A stretch of 64,000 nt of DNA from Dethiobacter sp. (lineage in GTDB: Bacteria; Bacillota; Dethiobacteria; Dethiobacterales; Dethiobacteraceae). The position numbers and the translations under genes are program-made. Shown here piece by piece: positions 33,700 through 42,802 of this stretch. The DNA lies in NCBI GenBank assembly GCA_020725465.1, contig DYEY01000063.1, positions 1 through 64,000 on the forward strand. The letters run 5' to 3'. How positions within the stretch are numbered: the first letter of the stretch is position 1; each line of letters begins with the position of its first letter. The notes below the pieces were generated by a model that was not told where the DNA came from, made no database searches, and saw nothing but the letters and a program-made list of their open reading frames with translations.

Positions 33700-35223
33700 A
33701 TGGAGTACGTGATAGAGATGCTGAACATAAGGAAGGAATTTCCTGGGGTGGTGGCCTGTGATGATATTACGCTGCAGCTTAGAAAAGGGGAAATACTCGC
33801 CCTGCTTGGGGAAAACGGTGCCGGGAAGTCGACGCTGATGAGTATCCTTTTTGGATTGTACCAGCCGGACAGCGGCGTAATCCGGCTGAAGGGAAAAGAG
33901 GTAAGGATATCAAACCCCAACGTAGCCAACGCGTTGGGCATCGGTATGGTACACCAGCACTTTAAGCTGGTCCATAACTTTACCATTACCGAAAACATTA
34001 TTCTCGGCAGTGAAACGACCAGAGGACTGGTGGTGGATACCCGCTCCGCCGCCAGGCGCATCAGGGAACTGTCAGCGCGGTACGGACTCAATGTGGACCC
34101 AGACGCGCGGGTTGCCGACGTTTCGGTGGGTATGCAGCAGAGGGTGGAGATACTGAAAATGCTCTACCGGGATGCGGAAATACTGATATTTGACGAACCC
34201 ACCGCCGTGCTCACGCCCCAGGAAGTTCAGGAACTGATGAAAATATTGCGCGGTCTGATTTATGAGGGGAAATCTGTTATCCTGATAACCCATAAGTTAA
34301 AAGAAATAAAAGCTGTCGCTGACCGCTGCACCGTGATCCGGCGAGGCAGGTTGATCGCCACTGTTGACGTGGAGACCACCTCCGGGGAGAAACTGGCGGA
34401 GATGATGGTAGGACGTAAAGTTACCTTCCAGGTGGATAAAAAAGCGAAAAAACCGGGGGAGGCCATCCTGGAACTGGACAACCTTTCAGTGCGCGGCCCT
34501 GGCGGGGTGGCGGGCCTGAAAAATTTCACCCTGGAGGTGCGATGCGGTGAGATCGTGGGTATTGCGGGAGTGGACGGCAACGGGCAAAAAGAACTGGTGG
34601 AGGCGGTAATTGGTCTGAGGAAGGCGGACAGCGGGCGGATACTGCTCAAAGGCAATGACGTGAAGGATTTACCCGTGCGTGGACGCATTGCCAGGGGGAT
34701 GGCTTTCATTCCGGACGACAGGCACAAGTACGGTCTGATACTGGACTATTCCCTGGAATACAACCTTATTTTAAAGGACTATTACCGGACGCCATTTTCC
34801 AGGAAAGGGCTGCTTGACCACAAAGCCATCCGCCGTCACGCTGTCCGGGTAATCGAAGAGTTTGACGTCCGTGCCGGGCAGGGTGCGGCGGCAACTGTGC
34901 GGTCCCTGTCCGGCGGCAACCAGCAGAAAACCATCGTGGGCAGGGAGATAGATGCCAACCCGGATCTGCTGATTGCAGTACAGCCCACACGCGGCCTCGA
35001 CGTGGGCGCCATCGAATATATTCACCGGCGGTTGCTGGAGCAGAGGGACAACGGCAAAGCAGTCCTTCTTATCTCTCTGGAGCTGGATGAAATCCTGAAA
35101 ATATCCGACCGGATAGCGGTTATCAATAACGGAGAGCTGGTAGGTGTGGTGAGGGCAGCGGAGACAGACGAAAACGAAGTGGGCCTGATGATGACGGGCA
35201 TAAAAAGGGGTGCAGTTTCATGA
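33700..35223 (+). CDS. Nucleoside ABC transporter, double ATPase
   Basis: A 507-residue ATPase of the sugar/nucleoside class with two domains. Domain 1 is complete: Walker A GENGAGKST, Walker B ILIFDEPTAVLTPQE, with the signature VSVGMQQRVEI. Domain 2 is degenerate at Walker A (GVDGNGQKEL) but keeps LSGGNQQKTIVGREI, as is normal for this class. GGAAGGAGG precedes ATG 33700. It overlaps the first permease by 4 bp. Confidence 0.9.
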   Translation: MEYVIEMLNIRKEFPGVVACDDITLQLRKGEILALLGENGAGKSTLMSILFGLYQPDSGVIRLKGKEVRISNPNVANALGIGMVHQHFKLVHNFTITENIILGSETTRGLVVDTRSAARRIRELSARYGLNVDPDARVADVSVGMQQRVEILKMLYRDAEILIFDEPTAVLTPQEVQELMKILRGLIYEGKSVILITHKLKEIKAVADRCTVIRRGRLIATVDVETTSGEKLAEMMVGRKVTFQVDKKAKKPGEAILELDNLSVRGPGGVAGLKNFTLEVRCGEIVGIAGVDGNGQKELVEAVIGLRKADSGRILLKGNDVKDLPVRGRIARGMAFIPDDRHKYGLILDYSLEYNLILKDYYRTPFSRKGLLDHKAIRRHAVRVIEEFDVRAGQGAAATVRSLSGGNQQKTIVGREIDANPDLLIAVQPTRGLDVGAIEYIHRRLLEQRDNGKAVLLISLELDEILKISDRIAVINNGELVGVVRAAETDENEVGLMMTGIKRGAVS

Positions 35224-36332
35224 CGACCCGGGCGGGCAGAGAATATATACTGTCACTGGTGGCAATAGTACTGGGACTGGTTGCCGGCGCTGTGCTGATG
35301 TTGCTCTCCGGTAATAACCCGCTGCTGGGATATCTTTACCTTTTCCGGGGCGGCCTGATGAATATAGAGAGGTTGGGCAATACGCTGGCAACGGCAACGC
35401 CGCTGATTTTTACAGGGCTTTCGGTTGCTTTCGCTTTCAGGACCGGACTTTTCAATATCGGTGCGGCCGGACAGATGCTGATAGGCGGCCTGTGCGCCAC
35501 GGCGGTGGGACTCACCTTCCCCTGGTCCAGACCTGTTTTGCTCGCAGCGATGCTGACCGCCGCGCTGGCGGGGGGTGGACTTTGGGCGGCGCTGCCGGGA
35601 TGGCTGAAAGCCAGGTTCAACGTGCATGAAGTTGTCTCCACCATAATGATGAACTGGATAGCGTTCTGGACGGTCTTTTACATGGTCCCCCGCTATTTTA
35701 AGGGGCCTTTCCTGGAAACCGAATCGCAAAAGCTCCCCGATACAGCTTCTTTGAAAACGCAATGGCTATCCGCCCTTTTTAATGGCTCCTACATTAACCT
35801 TGGTATAGTCCTGGCAATTGTGTTTGTAGCCTTAACCGCCTTTATTCTGGACCAGACAACCTTCGGCTACGAACTGAAAGCGGTGGGTTTTAACCGGCAC
35901 GCGGCCGGGGTTGCGGGCATTAACGTAAACCGCAACCTTATACTGTCCATGACCATCGCCGGGGCGCTGGCCGGACTGGGCGGGGCTACCTTCTATGCCG
36001 GTTATGCCTCCAATATGCAAATCGGCGTGCTGCCAAGCCAGGGTTTCGACGGAATAGCGGTTTCTCTGCTTGGCGCCAACTCACCGCTTGGTGTGCTGGG
36101 GGCAGCCATTTTCTTCGGCCTGCTGCATACAGGCAAAGGTTTCATGAACGCCATGACCAGGATACCACCGGAGATTGCTGATACCATCATTGCCACCATT
36201 ATCTACTTTGCCGCCACCAGCATCATGGTGGAACGGGTCCTGGACCGTCTGAAAAGGAGAAGAGCGGGGCAGTTACCTGTAGCGGCAGGCCGGGATACCA
36301 TAGCGGCGCCAAAGAAGGGAGGTGCACGGTAA
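35220..36332 (+). CDS. Nucleoside ABC transporter permease 1
   Basis: A 370-residue permease of the BPD_transp_2 (RbsC/BmpC) family with about nine spans. Characteristic pieces are FAFRTGLFNIGAAGQMLIGG, ARFNVHEVVSTIMMNWIAFW, GFNRHAAGVAGINV and LPSQGFDGIAVSLLGAN. It starts within the ATPase stop (ATGA overlap) and is directly followed by the second permease. Confidence 0.9.
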   Translation: MTTRAGREYILSLVAIVLGLVAGAVLMLLSGNNPLLGYLYLFRGGLMNIERLGNTLATATPLIFTGLSVAFAFRTGLFNIGAAGQMLIGGLCATAVGLTFPWSRPVLLAAMLTAALAGGGLWAALPGWLKARFNVHEVVSTIMMNWIAFWTVFYMVPRYFKGPFLETESQKLPDTASLKTQWLSALFNGSYINLGIVLAIVFVALTAFILDQTTFGYELKAVGFNRHAAGVAGINVNRNLILSMTIAGALAGLGGATFYAGYASNMQIGVLPSQGFDGIAVSLLGANSPLGVLGAAIFFGLLHTGKGFMNAMTRIPPEIADTIIATIIYFAATSIMVERVLDRLKRRRAGQLPVAAGRDTIAAPKKGGAR

Positions 36333-37280
36333 ATGTGGAGCCTTATCACCCAGATATTTCCCTACGCCGTGGCATTTACCATCCCCCTGCTGATAACTTC
36401 CCTGGGAGGGCTGTTCAGCGAGAGGAGCGGCATCGTCAATATCGGCCTGGAAGGGTTGATGATAATAGGTATGTTTACCGGAGCGCTGACCATTTCCGTC
36501 CTGGAAATCGCCATGCCCGGTGCAGCCATCTGGGTGGGGTTGCTTGCGGCCTTTATTGCCGGTGCTCTCTTTGCAATGCTCCATGCCTTCGCCTGTATCA
36601 CCCTCAACGCCAACCAGGTAATCAGCGGAATTGCCGTTAATATGGTGGCCGGTGCCCTTACCACTTATCTCGCCAGGAATATTACCGGCAGCGGCAACAT
36701 CCTGATTATCCACGGTCTGGTCAGAAAAGACGTGCCGGTTCTGTCCGCGCTGCCAGTCATTGGCAGGCTGGTATTCACCCAAACCTATGCAACCACCTGG
36801 CTTGTGCTGTTCCTGGTTGTATTGTCAACTTTTACTCTTTACAAAACCAAGTTCGGCTTGCGCCTGCGGGCCTGCGGCGAACATCCTCACGCCGCTGACT
36901 CAGCAGGTATCAATGTTCACCTGGTGCGCTATTTAGCCGTGATGATTTCCGGCGCCTTTGCCGGTTTAGGCGGGGCCACGGTAATTGTAACTTATTCAGG
37001 GGAATTTAACGGCACAGCTGCCGGACTCGGTTTCCTGGCACTGGCCGCGCTGATTTTCGGGCAGTGGAAACCGCTTGGTATTCTGGGGGCAACCTTTTTC
37101 TTCGGTTTTGCCAGCACGGTGGCCAACGTGTCACAGGCCATACCCGCCCTGGCCAAAATATCCGGTATTTACCTGAAAACGTTTCCCTATATCGTCACCC
37201 TCATTGCCCTGGTCCTGTCATCAAAGTCGTCACAGGCGCCAAAAGCCCTGGGTGAACCCTACGACAAGGGGAAACGCTAA
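36333..37280 (+). CDS. Nucleoside ABC transporter permease 2
   Basis: A 315-residue permease, same family as permease 1. Marks are SERSGIVNIGLEGLMIIGMF, LNANQVISGIAVNMVAGALT, LRACGEHPHAADSAGINV and GLGFLALAALIFGQWKP. The ATG immediately follows the stop of the previous gene. The two permeases form the channel. No purine salvage genes lie nearby. Confidence 0.9.
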   Translation: MWSLITQIFPYAVAFTIPLLITSLGGLFSERSGIVNIGLEGLMIIGMFTGALTISVLEIAMPGAAIWVGLLAAFIAGALFAMLHAFACITLNANQVISGIAVNMVAGALTTYLARNITGSGNILIIHGLVRKDVPVLSALPVIGRLVFTQTYATTWLVLFLVVLSTFTLYKTKFGLRLRACGEHPHAADSAGINVHLVRYLAVMISGAFAGLGGATVIVTYSGEFNGTAAGLGFLALAALIFGQWKPLGILGATFFFGFASTVANVSQAIPALAKISGIYLKTFPYIVTLIALVLSSKSSQAPKALGEPYDKGKR

Positions 37281-37365
37281 TATCCGGAATAGGGGAATTG
37301 TCCTTTACCAGGTCGGACAGGCGTGTTAATATTGTAAAAAGAAACCTGGCACGGGAGGTAAGGAG

Positions 37366-38787
37366 ATGGACAGGGAAGAGTTCCGGCGGTTCGGGCACGC
37401 TTTTGTGGACTGGGTAGCTGATTACTTTGAAAATGTTGGGGAGCTGCCGGTCCGGCCAGCGGTCAGTCCGGGTGAAATCAGGGCTAAACTGCCAAAAGAG
37501 GCGCCCCGGTCCGGAGAAAACATGGCTGACATTTTCAATGATTTTAAAGAAATCATCCTGCCTGGTATGACTCACTGGCAGCATCCCGGTTGGTTTGCTT
37601 ACTTTCCCGCCAACAACAGTCCGCCCTCGGTGCTGGCGGAAATCCTGACCGCCGGGATGGGCGCGCAGTGTATGATCTGGCAGACTTCCCCGGCGGCGGC
37701 GGAGCTGGAAGAAGTGGTGATGGAATGGCTGCGCCGGATGCTGGGATTGCCGGAAGGCATGGCCGGAGTAATCCAGGACACTGCCTCCACCGCCACCCTT
37801 TGCGCTTTGCTGACCGCGCGGGAAAAGGCCACCGGTTTTGCCGTCAACGAAAGGGGTTTCCGGGAAAGGCTCACCGTCTACGCTTCCGCTGAGACGCATT
37901 CCAGTGCGGACAAGGCGGTAAAAATCGCCGGCTATGGGATAAAGCAGCTGCGCCGGGTCCCCACGGACAAAGATTTTGCCATGGTACCGGCACAGCTGGA
38001 GCGGATGATAAGAGAAGACCGTGAGCGGGGACTGCTCCCGGCCTGTGTGATTGCAACTCTTGGCACCACATCATCGGCGGCGGTGGACCCGCTTGTACCC
38101 ATCGGCGATATCTGCCGCCGTCACGGCGTTTGGCTGCATGTTGACGCGGCTTACGGTGGCAGCGCGGGAATCCTGGAGGAGAGAAGGTGGATCTTCAACG
38201 GGGTGGAAGCGGCCGATTCGCTGGTATTTAACCCTCACAAGTGGCTGCTGACCAATTTTGATTGTTCAGCCTACTTTGTCAAAGACCCCGGACTTCTTAT
38301 CAGGACCTTTGAGATTCACCCGGAGTACCTGAAAACAGGGGTGGATGCGGAGGTAAAAAACTACCGGGACTGGGGAATACAGCTGGGCAGGCGTTTCCGG
38401 GCGCTGAAGCTCTGGTTTGTACTGCGGTCTTATGGTGTGGAGGGCCTGAAAAATGTCCTAAGGGAGCATTTGCGCCTGGCACAGGAGTTCAGGGGGTGGG
38501 TGGAAAGCGATGAGCGCTTTGAGGTGATGGCTCCTGTCCATTTTGGCCTGGTTTGTTTCCGCTTTAATGACGGGTCGGCGGAGAACGAGCTGGAGCGGAT
38601 TAACAGGGAGATCATGACCAGGGTAAATGACAGCGGGCGGGCCTACCTGACCCACACCTCCCTGGGCGGCCGCTTCTGTATCAGGATGTCGGTGGGACAG
38701 CGCACCACCGCGGAAAAGCACGTCCGCGAGGCCTGGGAACTGGTGCTGCAGGCAGCCGGCAGCCTTGCCGGGAAAAAGGCGAAATAA
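37366..38787 (+). CDS. PLP-dependent group II decarboxylase (aromatic amino acid decarboxylase-like)
   Basis: A 473-residue enzyme of the DDC/AADC family. N-terminal FVDWVADYFENVGELPVRP and MTHWQHPGWFAYFPANNSPPSVLAE are typical of aromatic-L-amino-acid decarboxylases. VHVDAAYGGSAGI-like sequence (WLHVDAAYGGSAG) binds the cofactor ring and the PLP lysine lies in NPHKWLLTNFDCS. It likely decarboxylates an aromatic amino acid to an amine. GGAGGTAAGGAG precedes ATG 37366. It is 85 bp after the nucleoside transporter and may be cotranscribed; no functional link is obvious. Confidence 0.88.
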   Translation: MDREEFRRFGHAFVDWVADYFENVGELPVRPAVSPGEIRAKLPKEAPRSGENMADIFNDFKEIILPGMTHWQHPGWFAYFPANNSPPSVLAEILTAGMGAQCMIWQTSPAAAELEEVVMEWLRRMLGLPEGMAGVIQDTASTATLCALLTAREKATGFAVNERGFRERLTVYASAETHSSADKAVKIAGYGIKQLRRVPTDKDFAMVPAQLERMIREDRERGLLPACVIATLGTTSSAAVDPLVPIGDICRRHGVWLHVDAAYGGSAGILEERRWIFNGVEAADSLVFNPHKWLLTNFDCSAYFVKDPGLLIRTFEIHPEYLKTGVDAEVKNYRDWGIQLGRRFRALKLWFVLRSYGVEGLKNVLREHLRLAQEFRGWVESDERFEVMAPVHFGLVCFRFNDGSAENELERINREIMTRVNDSGRAYLTHTSLGGRFCIRMSVGQRTTAEKHVREAWELVLQAAGSLAGKKAK

Positions 38788-38822
38788 TCACAGCCCCGCC
38801 GGAAAGCGGGGCTGTGATTATT
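38783..38822. terminator. Strong bidirectional terminator
   Basis: A 17-bp perfect stem (38783-38799 with 38806-38822) and 6-nt loop, spanning the stop codons of the decarboxylase and of the convergent LysM gene. A/T-rich stem bases give a T run on both strands. Confidence 0.8.
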
Positions 38823-39408
38823 AGCGGCTGCGGACCAGGATTTCCCCGGCGGAGCTGCATACGATCTGGTTGCAGCCGACAATAAACAGCGTGCCCCGGG
38901 TACGGGCCGGCACATCCCAGGTAAAGCGGGCGGTGCGCTGTGGCGGGCTGACGATTACCGAGCCAACCAGGTGTACCGGACGAAAAATGTTGGTCCCGGA
39001 GGGAGCCAGGAAGAAAAAAACCTGGTTTACGGGTCTTGAGAAAATTACCCTGATAAAACTACGGGGCGCAAGCAGGACGAAACCGTTCTGCACCGGCAGG
39101 GTTTCGCCGAATGGGCCAAAGAACTCCACAAACAATACCCGGGGCGCCCGGGGGTCAATAACAGTAAGCACCCTGATTTCCGGTATACAGATTAACTGGC
39201 TGATAAATATGGACCGGGTATGCGGCGAAAGCTGCGGGTTTACATCAACAATCTTTTTAACCGGACAGTTAAATTTTTTGGCAATGGAGTTTAGAGAATC
39301 TCCCTTCTGAACTGTATACAAAAAACCATCACAGGTTGCCGGCGGCCCGGGGATAACATGGGAGTTTACCGCCCTTACGGTGCGTGGTGATTTCCGTCCG
39401 GATTCCAT
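38821..39408 (-). CDS. LysM-domain protein with C-terminal beta domain
   Basis: A 195-residue protein. After 27 or so residues comes one LysM domain (FLYTVQKGDSLNSIAKKFN, then VNPQLSPHTRSIFISQLICIP). About 120 residues of beta-strand-rich sequence follow (VLFVEFFGPFGETLPVQNGF, RVIFSRPVNQVFFFLAPSG). No signal peptide is seen. ATG 39408 has AAAGGAGG upstream; this is the start. It could be a spore coat or wall-associated protein like the LysM protein at 25510, but the C-terminal part is not recognised. Confidence 0.75.
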   Translation of the reverse strand: MESGRKSPRTVRAVNSHVIPGPPATCDGFLYTVQKGDSLNSIAKKFNCPVKKIVDVNPQLSPHTRSIFISQLICIPEIRVLTVIDPRAPRVLFVEFFGPFGETLPVQNGFVLLAPRSFIRVIFSRPVNQVFFFLAPSGTNIFRPVHLVGSVIVSPPQRTARFTWDVPARTRGTLFIVGCNQIVCSSAGEILVRSR

Positions 39409-39545
39409 GATATGTCCTCCTTTGCAAGGGGATATATACAACAGTATATGTTACGCAGGAGGATATGGTGCAATCACCTGTAAAACAAGGGCGGCAGCAG
39501 GCTCCGGGATAATGGGTTCCCGGGAGGTTTCAACAATGGAGATAA

Positions 39546-39686
39546 CTAAAAGAGAGAGCGGATAAAGGGGAATACATGGCGGGCGATGAAATAGAGCACG
39601 ATTAACAGGCTGAGCAGCCAGGCACCGTACTTGATGGCGGCAAAACCCATGTCTTGTTCACGGCTGTGGTCTTTAAGGTCGGTCAT
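39546..39686 (-). CDS. Very small membrane protein (46 residues)
   Basis: Begins MTDLKDHSREQDMGFAAI, then one hydrophobic span (WLLSLLIVLYFIA) and a basic end RHVFPFIRSLF. A ribosome site GAAAGGTG stands before ATG 39686. It sits downstream of the other small membrane gene (39747-39932), on the same strand, separated by a hairpin. Function unknown. It was found by direct reading because it is short. Confidence 0.55.
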   Translation of the reverse strand: MTDLKDHSREQDMGFAAIKYGAWLLSLLIVLYFIARHVFPFIRSLF

Positions 39687-39716
39687 ATGATTACACCTTT
39701 CATTCTGTATTTACCG

Positions 39717-39742
39717 GGATGGGCACCCTGCGGTGCCCATCC
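39717..39742 (-). other. Hairpin between the two small membrane genes
   Basis: Eleven-bp perfect stem GGATGGGCACC (39717-39727) with GGTGCCCATCC (39732-39742) and a 4-nt loop. No T tail follows on the minus strand, so it may stabilise or attenuate the message rather than end it. Confidence 0.5.
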
Positions 39743-39746
39743 TGGT

Positions 39747-39932
39747 CTAGCTTTTGTTTTTGACGTCGGTATTGTTCTTGGCGAAGAGCATGTAGATGTT
39801 GTAGATAGCTACCACCACACCGATGACCACGTTGTTGATCATCAGGGTGTTCGGGCTTAAAAACGGCATAAAGTTGACAAAAGCGAGCCAGGCGCCCACA
39901 ACAATGTGGATCCAGTGAAATGTCGTCATCAT
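39747..39932 (-). CDS. Small two-span membrane protein, SPW-repeat-like
   Basis: A 61-residue protein from ATG 39932, preceded by GGAGGTG. It has two hydrophobic segments: WIHIVVGAWLAFVNFM and NVVIGVVVAIYNIYMLFA. The GAWL...N pattern and two-span size resemble SPW-repeat proteins, a family of unknown function. The longer upstream frame has no ribosome site. Probably cotranscribed with the 46-residue membrane protein. Confidence 0.6.
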   Translation of the reverse strand: MMTTFHWIHIVVGAWLAFVNFMPFLSPNTLMINNVVIGVVVAIYNIYMLFAKNNTDVKNKS

Positions 39933-40032
39933 GGTTATCACCTCCTTTTTACATAATTTGCACGATTGCCGCCTGCTGTATACATAGCAAAAAAAACGTC
40001 CCGGGGATGTCTGCCCGGGACGCGCGGTTAGC

Positions 40033-40506
40033 TTACTGTTTTTGGCTTTCTTTAAGCAGCCGGTCCAGCCGTGCGGGGAAATCCTCGCCATATGTTTCAT
40101 TCAGTCCGTAGCCCAGTGCCAGTTCACAGACGGCCGCAGCCTCCTTTAGTCTGCCCTGTTGTTCATAAATATCGGCCAGGACGGCAAAAGACGGGAAATA
40201 GGGAGGAGGCACACTGTGGCCGTACTGTGCCAGCCAGGCTTCATAAAAATCGGGAAAGAGGCTGATATCATCTTCACAGATGGCGGCCAGTGCGTCGGTT
40301 TCCGCCGGGTTGTCAGCGGCAAGCCGGCGGTAAAGGTGTATCAGCTTGATATACGCGTAGTGGCGGTCAAGGGGTGAAGCTGAACTGGCGGCGGCCAAAA
40401 GCAGCTCTTTGGCTTCAGCGGTTTTCCCTTTCCTGATCAGCTTGCTGCCGCGCTGCCACAATTGGCGCACACTTACTGTTTTTGACCTTCGCAGCCGTCC
40501 AAACAA
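40033..40506 (-). CDS. Small TPR-like helical protein
   Basis: A 157-residue, mostly helical soluble protein. Segments such as LWQRGSKLIRKGKTAEAKELLLAAA and FAVLADIYEQQGRLKEAAAVCELALGYG have the Trp/Leu/Gly/Tyr/Ala spacing of TPR repeats, two or three copies. The TTG start at 40506 lies eight bases after AAAGGAGG. It overlaps nothing and diverges from the methyltransferase gene. A scaffolding role is likely; partner unknown. Confidence 0.6.
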   Translation of the reverse strand: MFGRLRRSKTVSVRQLWQRGSKLIRKGKTAEAKELLLAAASSASPLDRHYAYIKLIHLYRRLAADNPAETDALAAICEDDISLFPDFYEAWLAQYGHSVPPPYFPSFAVLADIYEQQGRLKEAAAVCELALGYGLNETYGEDFPARLDRLLKESQKQ

Positions 40507-40562
40507 TGCGGCGCCTCCTTTGCAGTGAACCTGGCAGGGATTGGCTGAAAAAAGGTGAATAC

Positions 40563-41222
40563 ATGAAAACAAAGGGGTGTGAAAGTGTGGATTTACCGCT
40601 GCGCAAATATGTGTTTGCCCTGCCGGGCAGGGAGGTTATCCTGGATGTGGTGGCAGACGTGGAGAGCCTGATTACCGACCTCTCCGACGGGGACAAAATT
40701 CCCTGCTGGGCGGAAGTCTGGCCGGCCGCGCGCACCCTGGGCAGGTACATCTGGGAGCATACCCGGATGTGGGGTCAGTCTGTGCTGGAACTTGGCTGTG
40801 GATTGGGCCTGCCGGGTACGGTCTGTGCGCTGAAAGGTGCGCTGGTAACATTTTCTGACTATAATGAACAGGCGGTAAACCTCTCCCTGGGTAACGCGGC
40901 GCAAAACGGCGTTTCAGCCCGGGGGCACGTGGCAGACTGGCGCTGCTTTGAACCGGCGGGACGGTTTGACTGGATAATCGGCTCTGATGTTTTTTGTGAC
41001 CCAAAGCTTAATCCTTATGTGCTTGCTGTTATCAAAAGTCACCTGAATAAGGAAGGGCAGATTCTGCTCTCACACCAGCGCCGCCTTCCCACTTACGAAT
41101 TTGTTGCCCGGGTCAGGGAGGAACTTCTGCTTGATGAAATCAGGCTCGACCTGGTGGAGGTGGTGGAGGAGTCTGTGTACGGTCGGTTTGCGGTCAGCGT
41201 ACACCACCTGCTGAAAAGGTAG
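40563..41222 (+). CDS. SAM-dependent methyltransferase (lysine methyltransferase-like family)
   Basis: A 219-residue Rossmann methyltransferase. Motif I is VLELGCGLGLPGTVCA; then VTFSDYNEQAVNLSLGNA (acidic loop) and WIIGSDVFCDPKL. The upstream WAEVWPAARTLGRYI matches family 16 methyltransferases (nicotinamide N-methyltransferase/METTL21-like), which modify proteins or small molecules. Start ATG 40563 after AAGGTG. The 3' end overlaps the convergent GalT-like gene by 29 bp. Target unknown. Confidence 0.75.
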   Translation: MKTKGCESVDLPLRKYVFALPGREVILDVVADVESLITDLSDGDKIPCWAEVWPAARTLGRYIWEHTRMWGQSVLELGCGLGLPGTVCALKGALVTFSDYNEQAVNLSLGNAAQNGVSARGHVADWRCFEPAGRFDWIIGSDVFCDPKLNPYVLAVIKSHLNKEGQILLSHQRRLPTYEFVARVREELLLDEIRLDLVEVVEESVYGRFAVSVHHLLKR

Positions 41223-42267
41223 GGTCGGTGCCTCTCACCTGTTGGAAATGGGGCCTGATTTCCCGGGCAATATCCTCCGGTTTCAGGACGCAGATGGGCT
41301 GCTGCAGGGCCATCTGAAAGAAGTTGGCATCGGGCGGGAAATCCCGTGTATTCAGGAAAGTGCGCGGCAGGAAGCGGATGGTGAGCGGAAAGTCTTCCAC
41401 CGTGTCCGGGGCGAAATGGAAAGTGGCGTTGAAGCTGTAGACGCCAGAATGCCGGTAATAGGAGAACAGGCAGCTTATGCCGTCGACAATGGCCCGCACC
41501 GCTTCCGGGGTAATGTCTTCGGGGGTGTGGATACCGGGCGCTACAGCCAGCACGTCACCCAGTATACCGAGGGGCGCGAAAGCGGCCAGCCAGTGCACTC
41601 CGGCGGTTTTACCCACATAACGTTCGCCGGCGCTCAGTTCGGCCTCTATCAGGTCGGGCCAGAACGGGCGGCCGTTTTCCCGTTGGTAGCGCGCGGCTCC
41701 CTGCAGGCAGTCAAGAAAGTTATTGCCCGGGTTAGTGCTTCCGAAAACCTGGATATGGGGATGCACCAGCCCGCCGCCGGATGGAGGCATATAGTTCCAG
41801 CCCAGGAAAGAGTAGGGGATGCGGGGATTAACCTCCCGGACACGGCCAAGAAAAGCGAAGGCGAGGCTGAGGGAGTCAGAAAGCCGCTCCGGGGTCAGTT
41901 CCTCCAGGGGAAGCACATGGCGGTCGGAAACAATAACGAGCCCGCTGTAAGCATCGTAAGGGGCAATGTTGGCAATCAGCGAGGCCTCGCCGCGTTGCAG
42001 CACACCACCGGGAACCAGTTCCCCGGGGAAACGGGAGGCTGCTTTGGCCAGGTTGGGTGGACAGAAGGGGCAAAATCCTATACGCTCATCGCTGTAGACA
42101 GTGAGATCCAGGGGAACCGGCCTGATGGCGCCGAAGTGGGCCAGGCGGCTGGTGCGGCCTGTGAGCGGGTCGTACCGGAACTCCATGTCATGGACGACAG
42201 GCGCGAAATCCCGCCTCGGGTCAAGGATAGTGCTTTGCACCGGTTCGGTGCGGAATACAACAGGCAT
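41194..42267 (-). CDS. GalT-like (HIT superfamily) nucleotidyltransferase
   Basis: A 357-residue protein related to galactose-1-phosphate uridylyltransferase. Zn-type CPFC lies at about residue 62, and the HIT-like catalytic signature is GGGLVHPHIQVFGS (HPHxQ). The usual order of GalT is kept, but the wider sequence is divergent and no other Leloir pathway gene is nearby, so a different sugar or nucleotide phosphate substrate is likely. AGGAGG precedes ATG 42267. It follows the PrcB-like gene by 28 bp in one operon. Confidence 0.7.
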   Translation of the reverse strand: MPVVFRTEPVQSTILDPRRDFAPVVHDMEFRYDPLTGRTSRLAHFGAIRPVPLDLTVYSDERIGFCPFCPPNLAKAASRFPGELVPGGVLQRGEASLIANIAPYDAYSGLVIVSDRHVLPLEELTPERLSDSLSLAFAFLGRVREVNPRIPYSFLGWNYMPPSGGGLVHPHIQVFGSTNPGNNFLDCLQGAARYQRENGRPFWPDLIEAELSAGERYVGKTAGVHWLAAFAPLGILGDVLAVAPGIHTPEDITPEAVRAIVDGISCLFSYYRHSGVYSFNATFHFAPDTVEDFPLTIRFLPRTFLNTRDFPPDANFFQMALQQPICVLKPEDIAREIRPHFQQVRGTDPTFSAGGVR

Positions 42268-42295
42268 TACATAACCTCCTGTTAACAAAAATTTT

Positions 42296-42670
42296 TTATT
42301 CATCCTGGCCTGGAATAGGGGTAAAACCCGGAGCAATTTCCTGTTGTTTCCGGCCATGTTTGAAAACAAAACGGGGCAGATAGCCCGGCTCCGGGAACAG
42401 CAGCTCGTATGGATAGGTGATGACTTGGATGACGAAGTCGTCCCTGCCGGGCGCCTGGACGCTATAATAGACAGTGCTGTGGTCAGGCGAAACAGACACG
42501 GTTACACGGTAGCCACCGGTGGGACGCTCTCCCGCCGCCAGGAGGATTACCGGCCGGCCCCGGTAAGAAGTAACATATACTCCGGGAGCTGTTTTCAGGT
42601 TTTCGGCCCAGTGGCGTACCTCGGTGGGCACTGCGGTTAAGCTGCCCAGGACAAAGGGGAGTCTGTCCAT
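42296..42670 (-). CDS. PrcB-like domain protein
   Basis: A 124-residue protein. TGGYRVTVSVS, VYYSVQAPG and VIQVITYPYELL match the PrcB C-terminal domain seen in protease-complex subunits and small lipoproteins. No signal peptide or lipobox is seen, so here it would be cytoplasmic. ATG 42670 has AAAGGAG upstream. It precedes the GalT-like gene in the same operon. Function unknown. Confidence 0.6.
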   Translation of the reverse strand: MDRLPFVLGSLTAVPTEVRHWAENLKTAPGVYVTSYRGRPVILLAAGERPTGGYRVTVSVSPDHSTVYYSVQAPGRDDFVIQVITYPYELLFPEPGYLPRFVFKHGRKQQEIAPGFTPIPGQDE

Positions 42671-42700
42671 ATTTTACTATTCTCCTTATCGTGTGTTTAA

Positions 42701-42716
42701 CCTGCCGGCCGGCAGG
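42701..42716. repeat. Perfect 16-bp palindrome upstream of the PrcB-like gene
   Basis: CCTGCCGGCCGGCAGG, self-complementary with no loop, 31 bases upstream of ATG 42670 and about 87 bases before the divergent hydrolase start. Could be an operator for either unit. Confidence 0.4.
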
Positions 42717-42802
42717 AATTCCTGCGGAAACGCCAGGCAGGAGTAATGCGGAATTCTGCTGAATACAATAAGCAATCCTTAAACAAAGGAGGTCCGGCGT
42801 GG

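Noticed and set aside
32676-34091. Long open frame of 471 codons on the minus strand
   Set aside because: It lies antisense to the BMP lipoprotein and its ATPase, has no family motif or ribosome site, and crosses a clear terminator.
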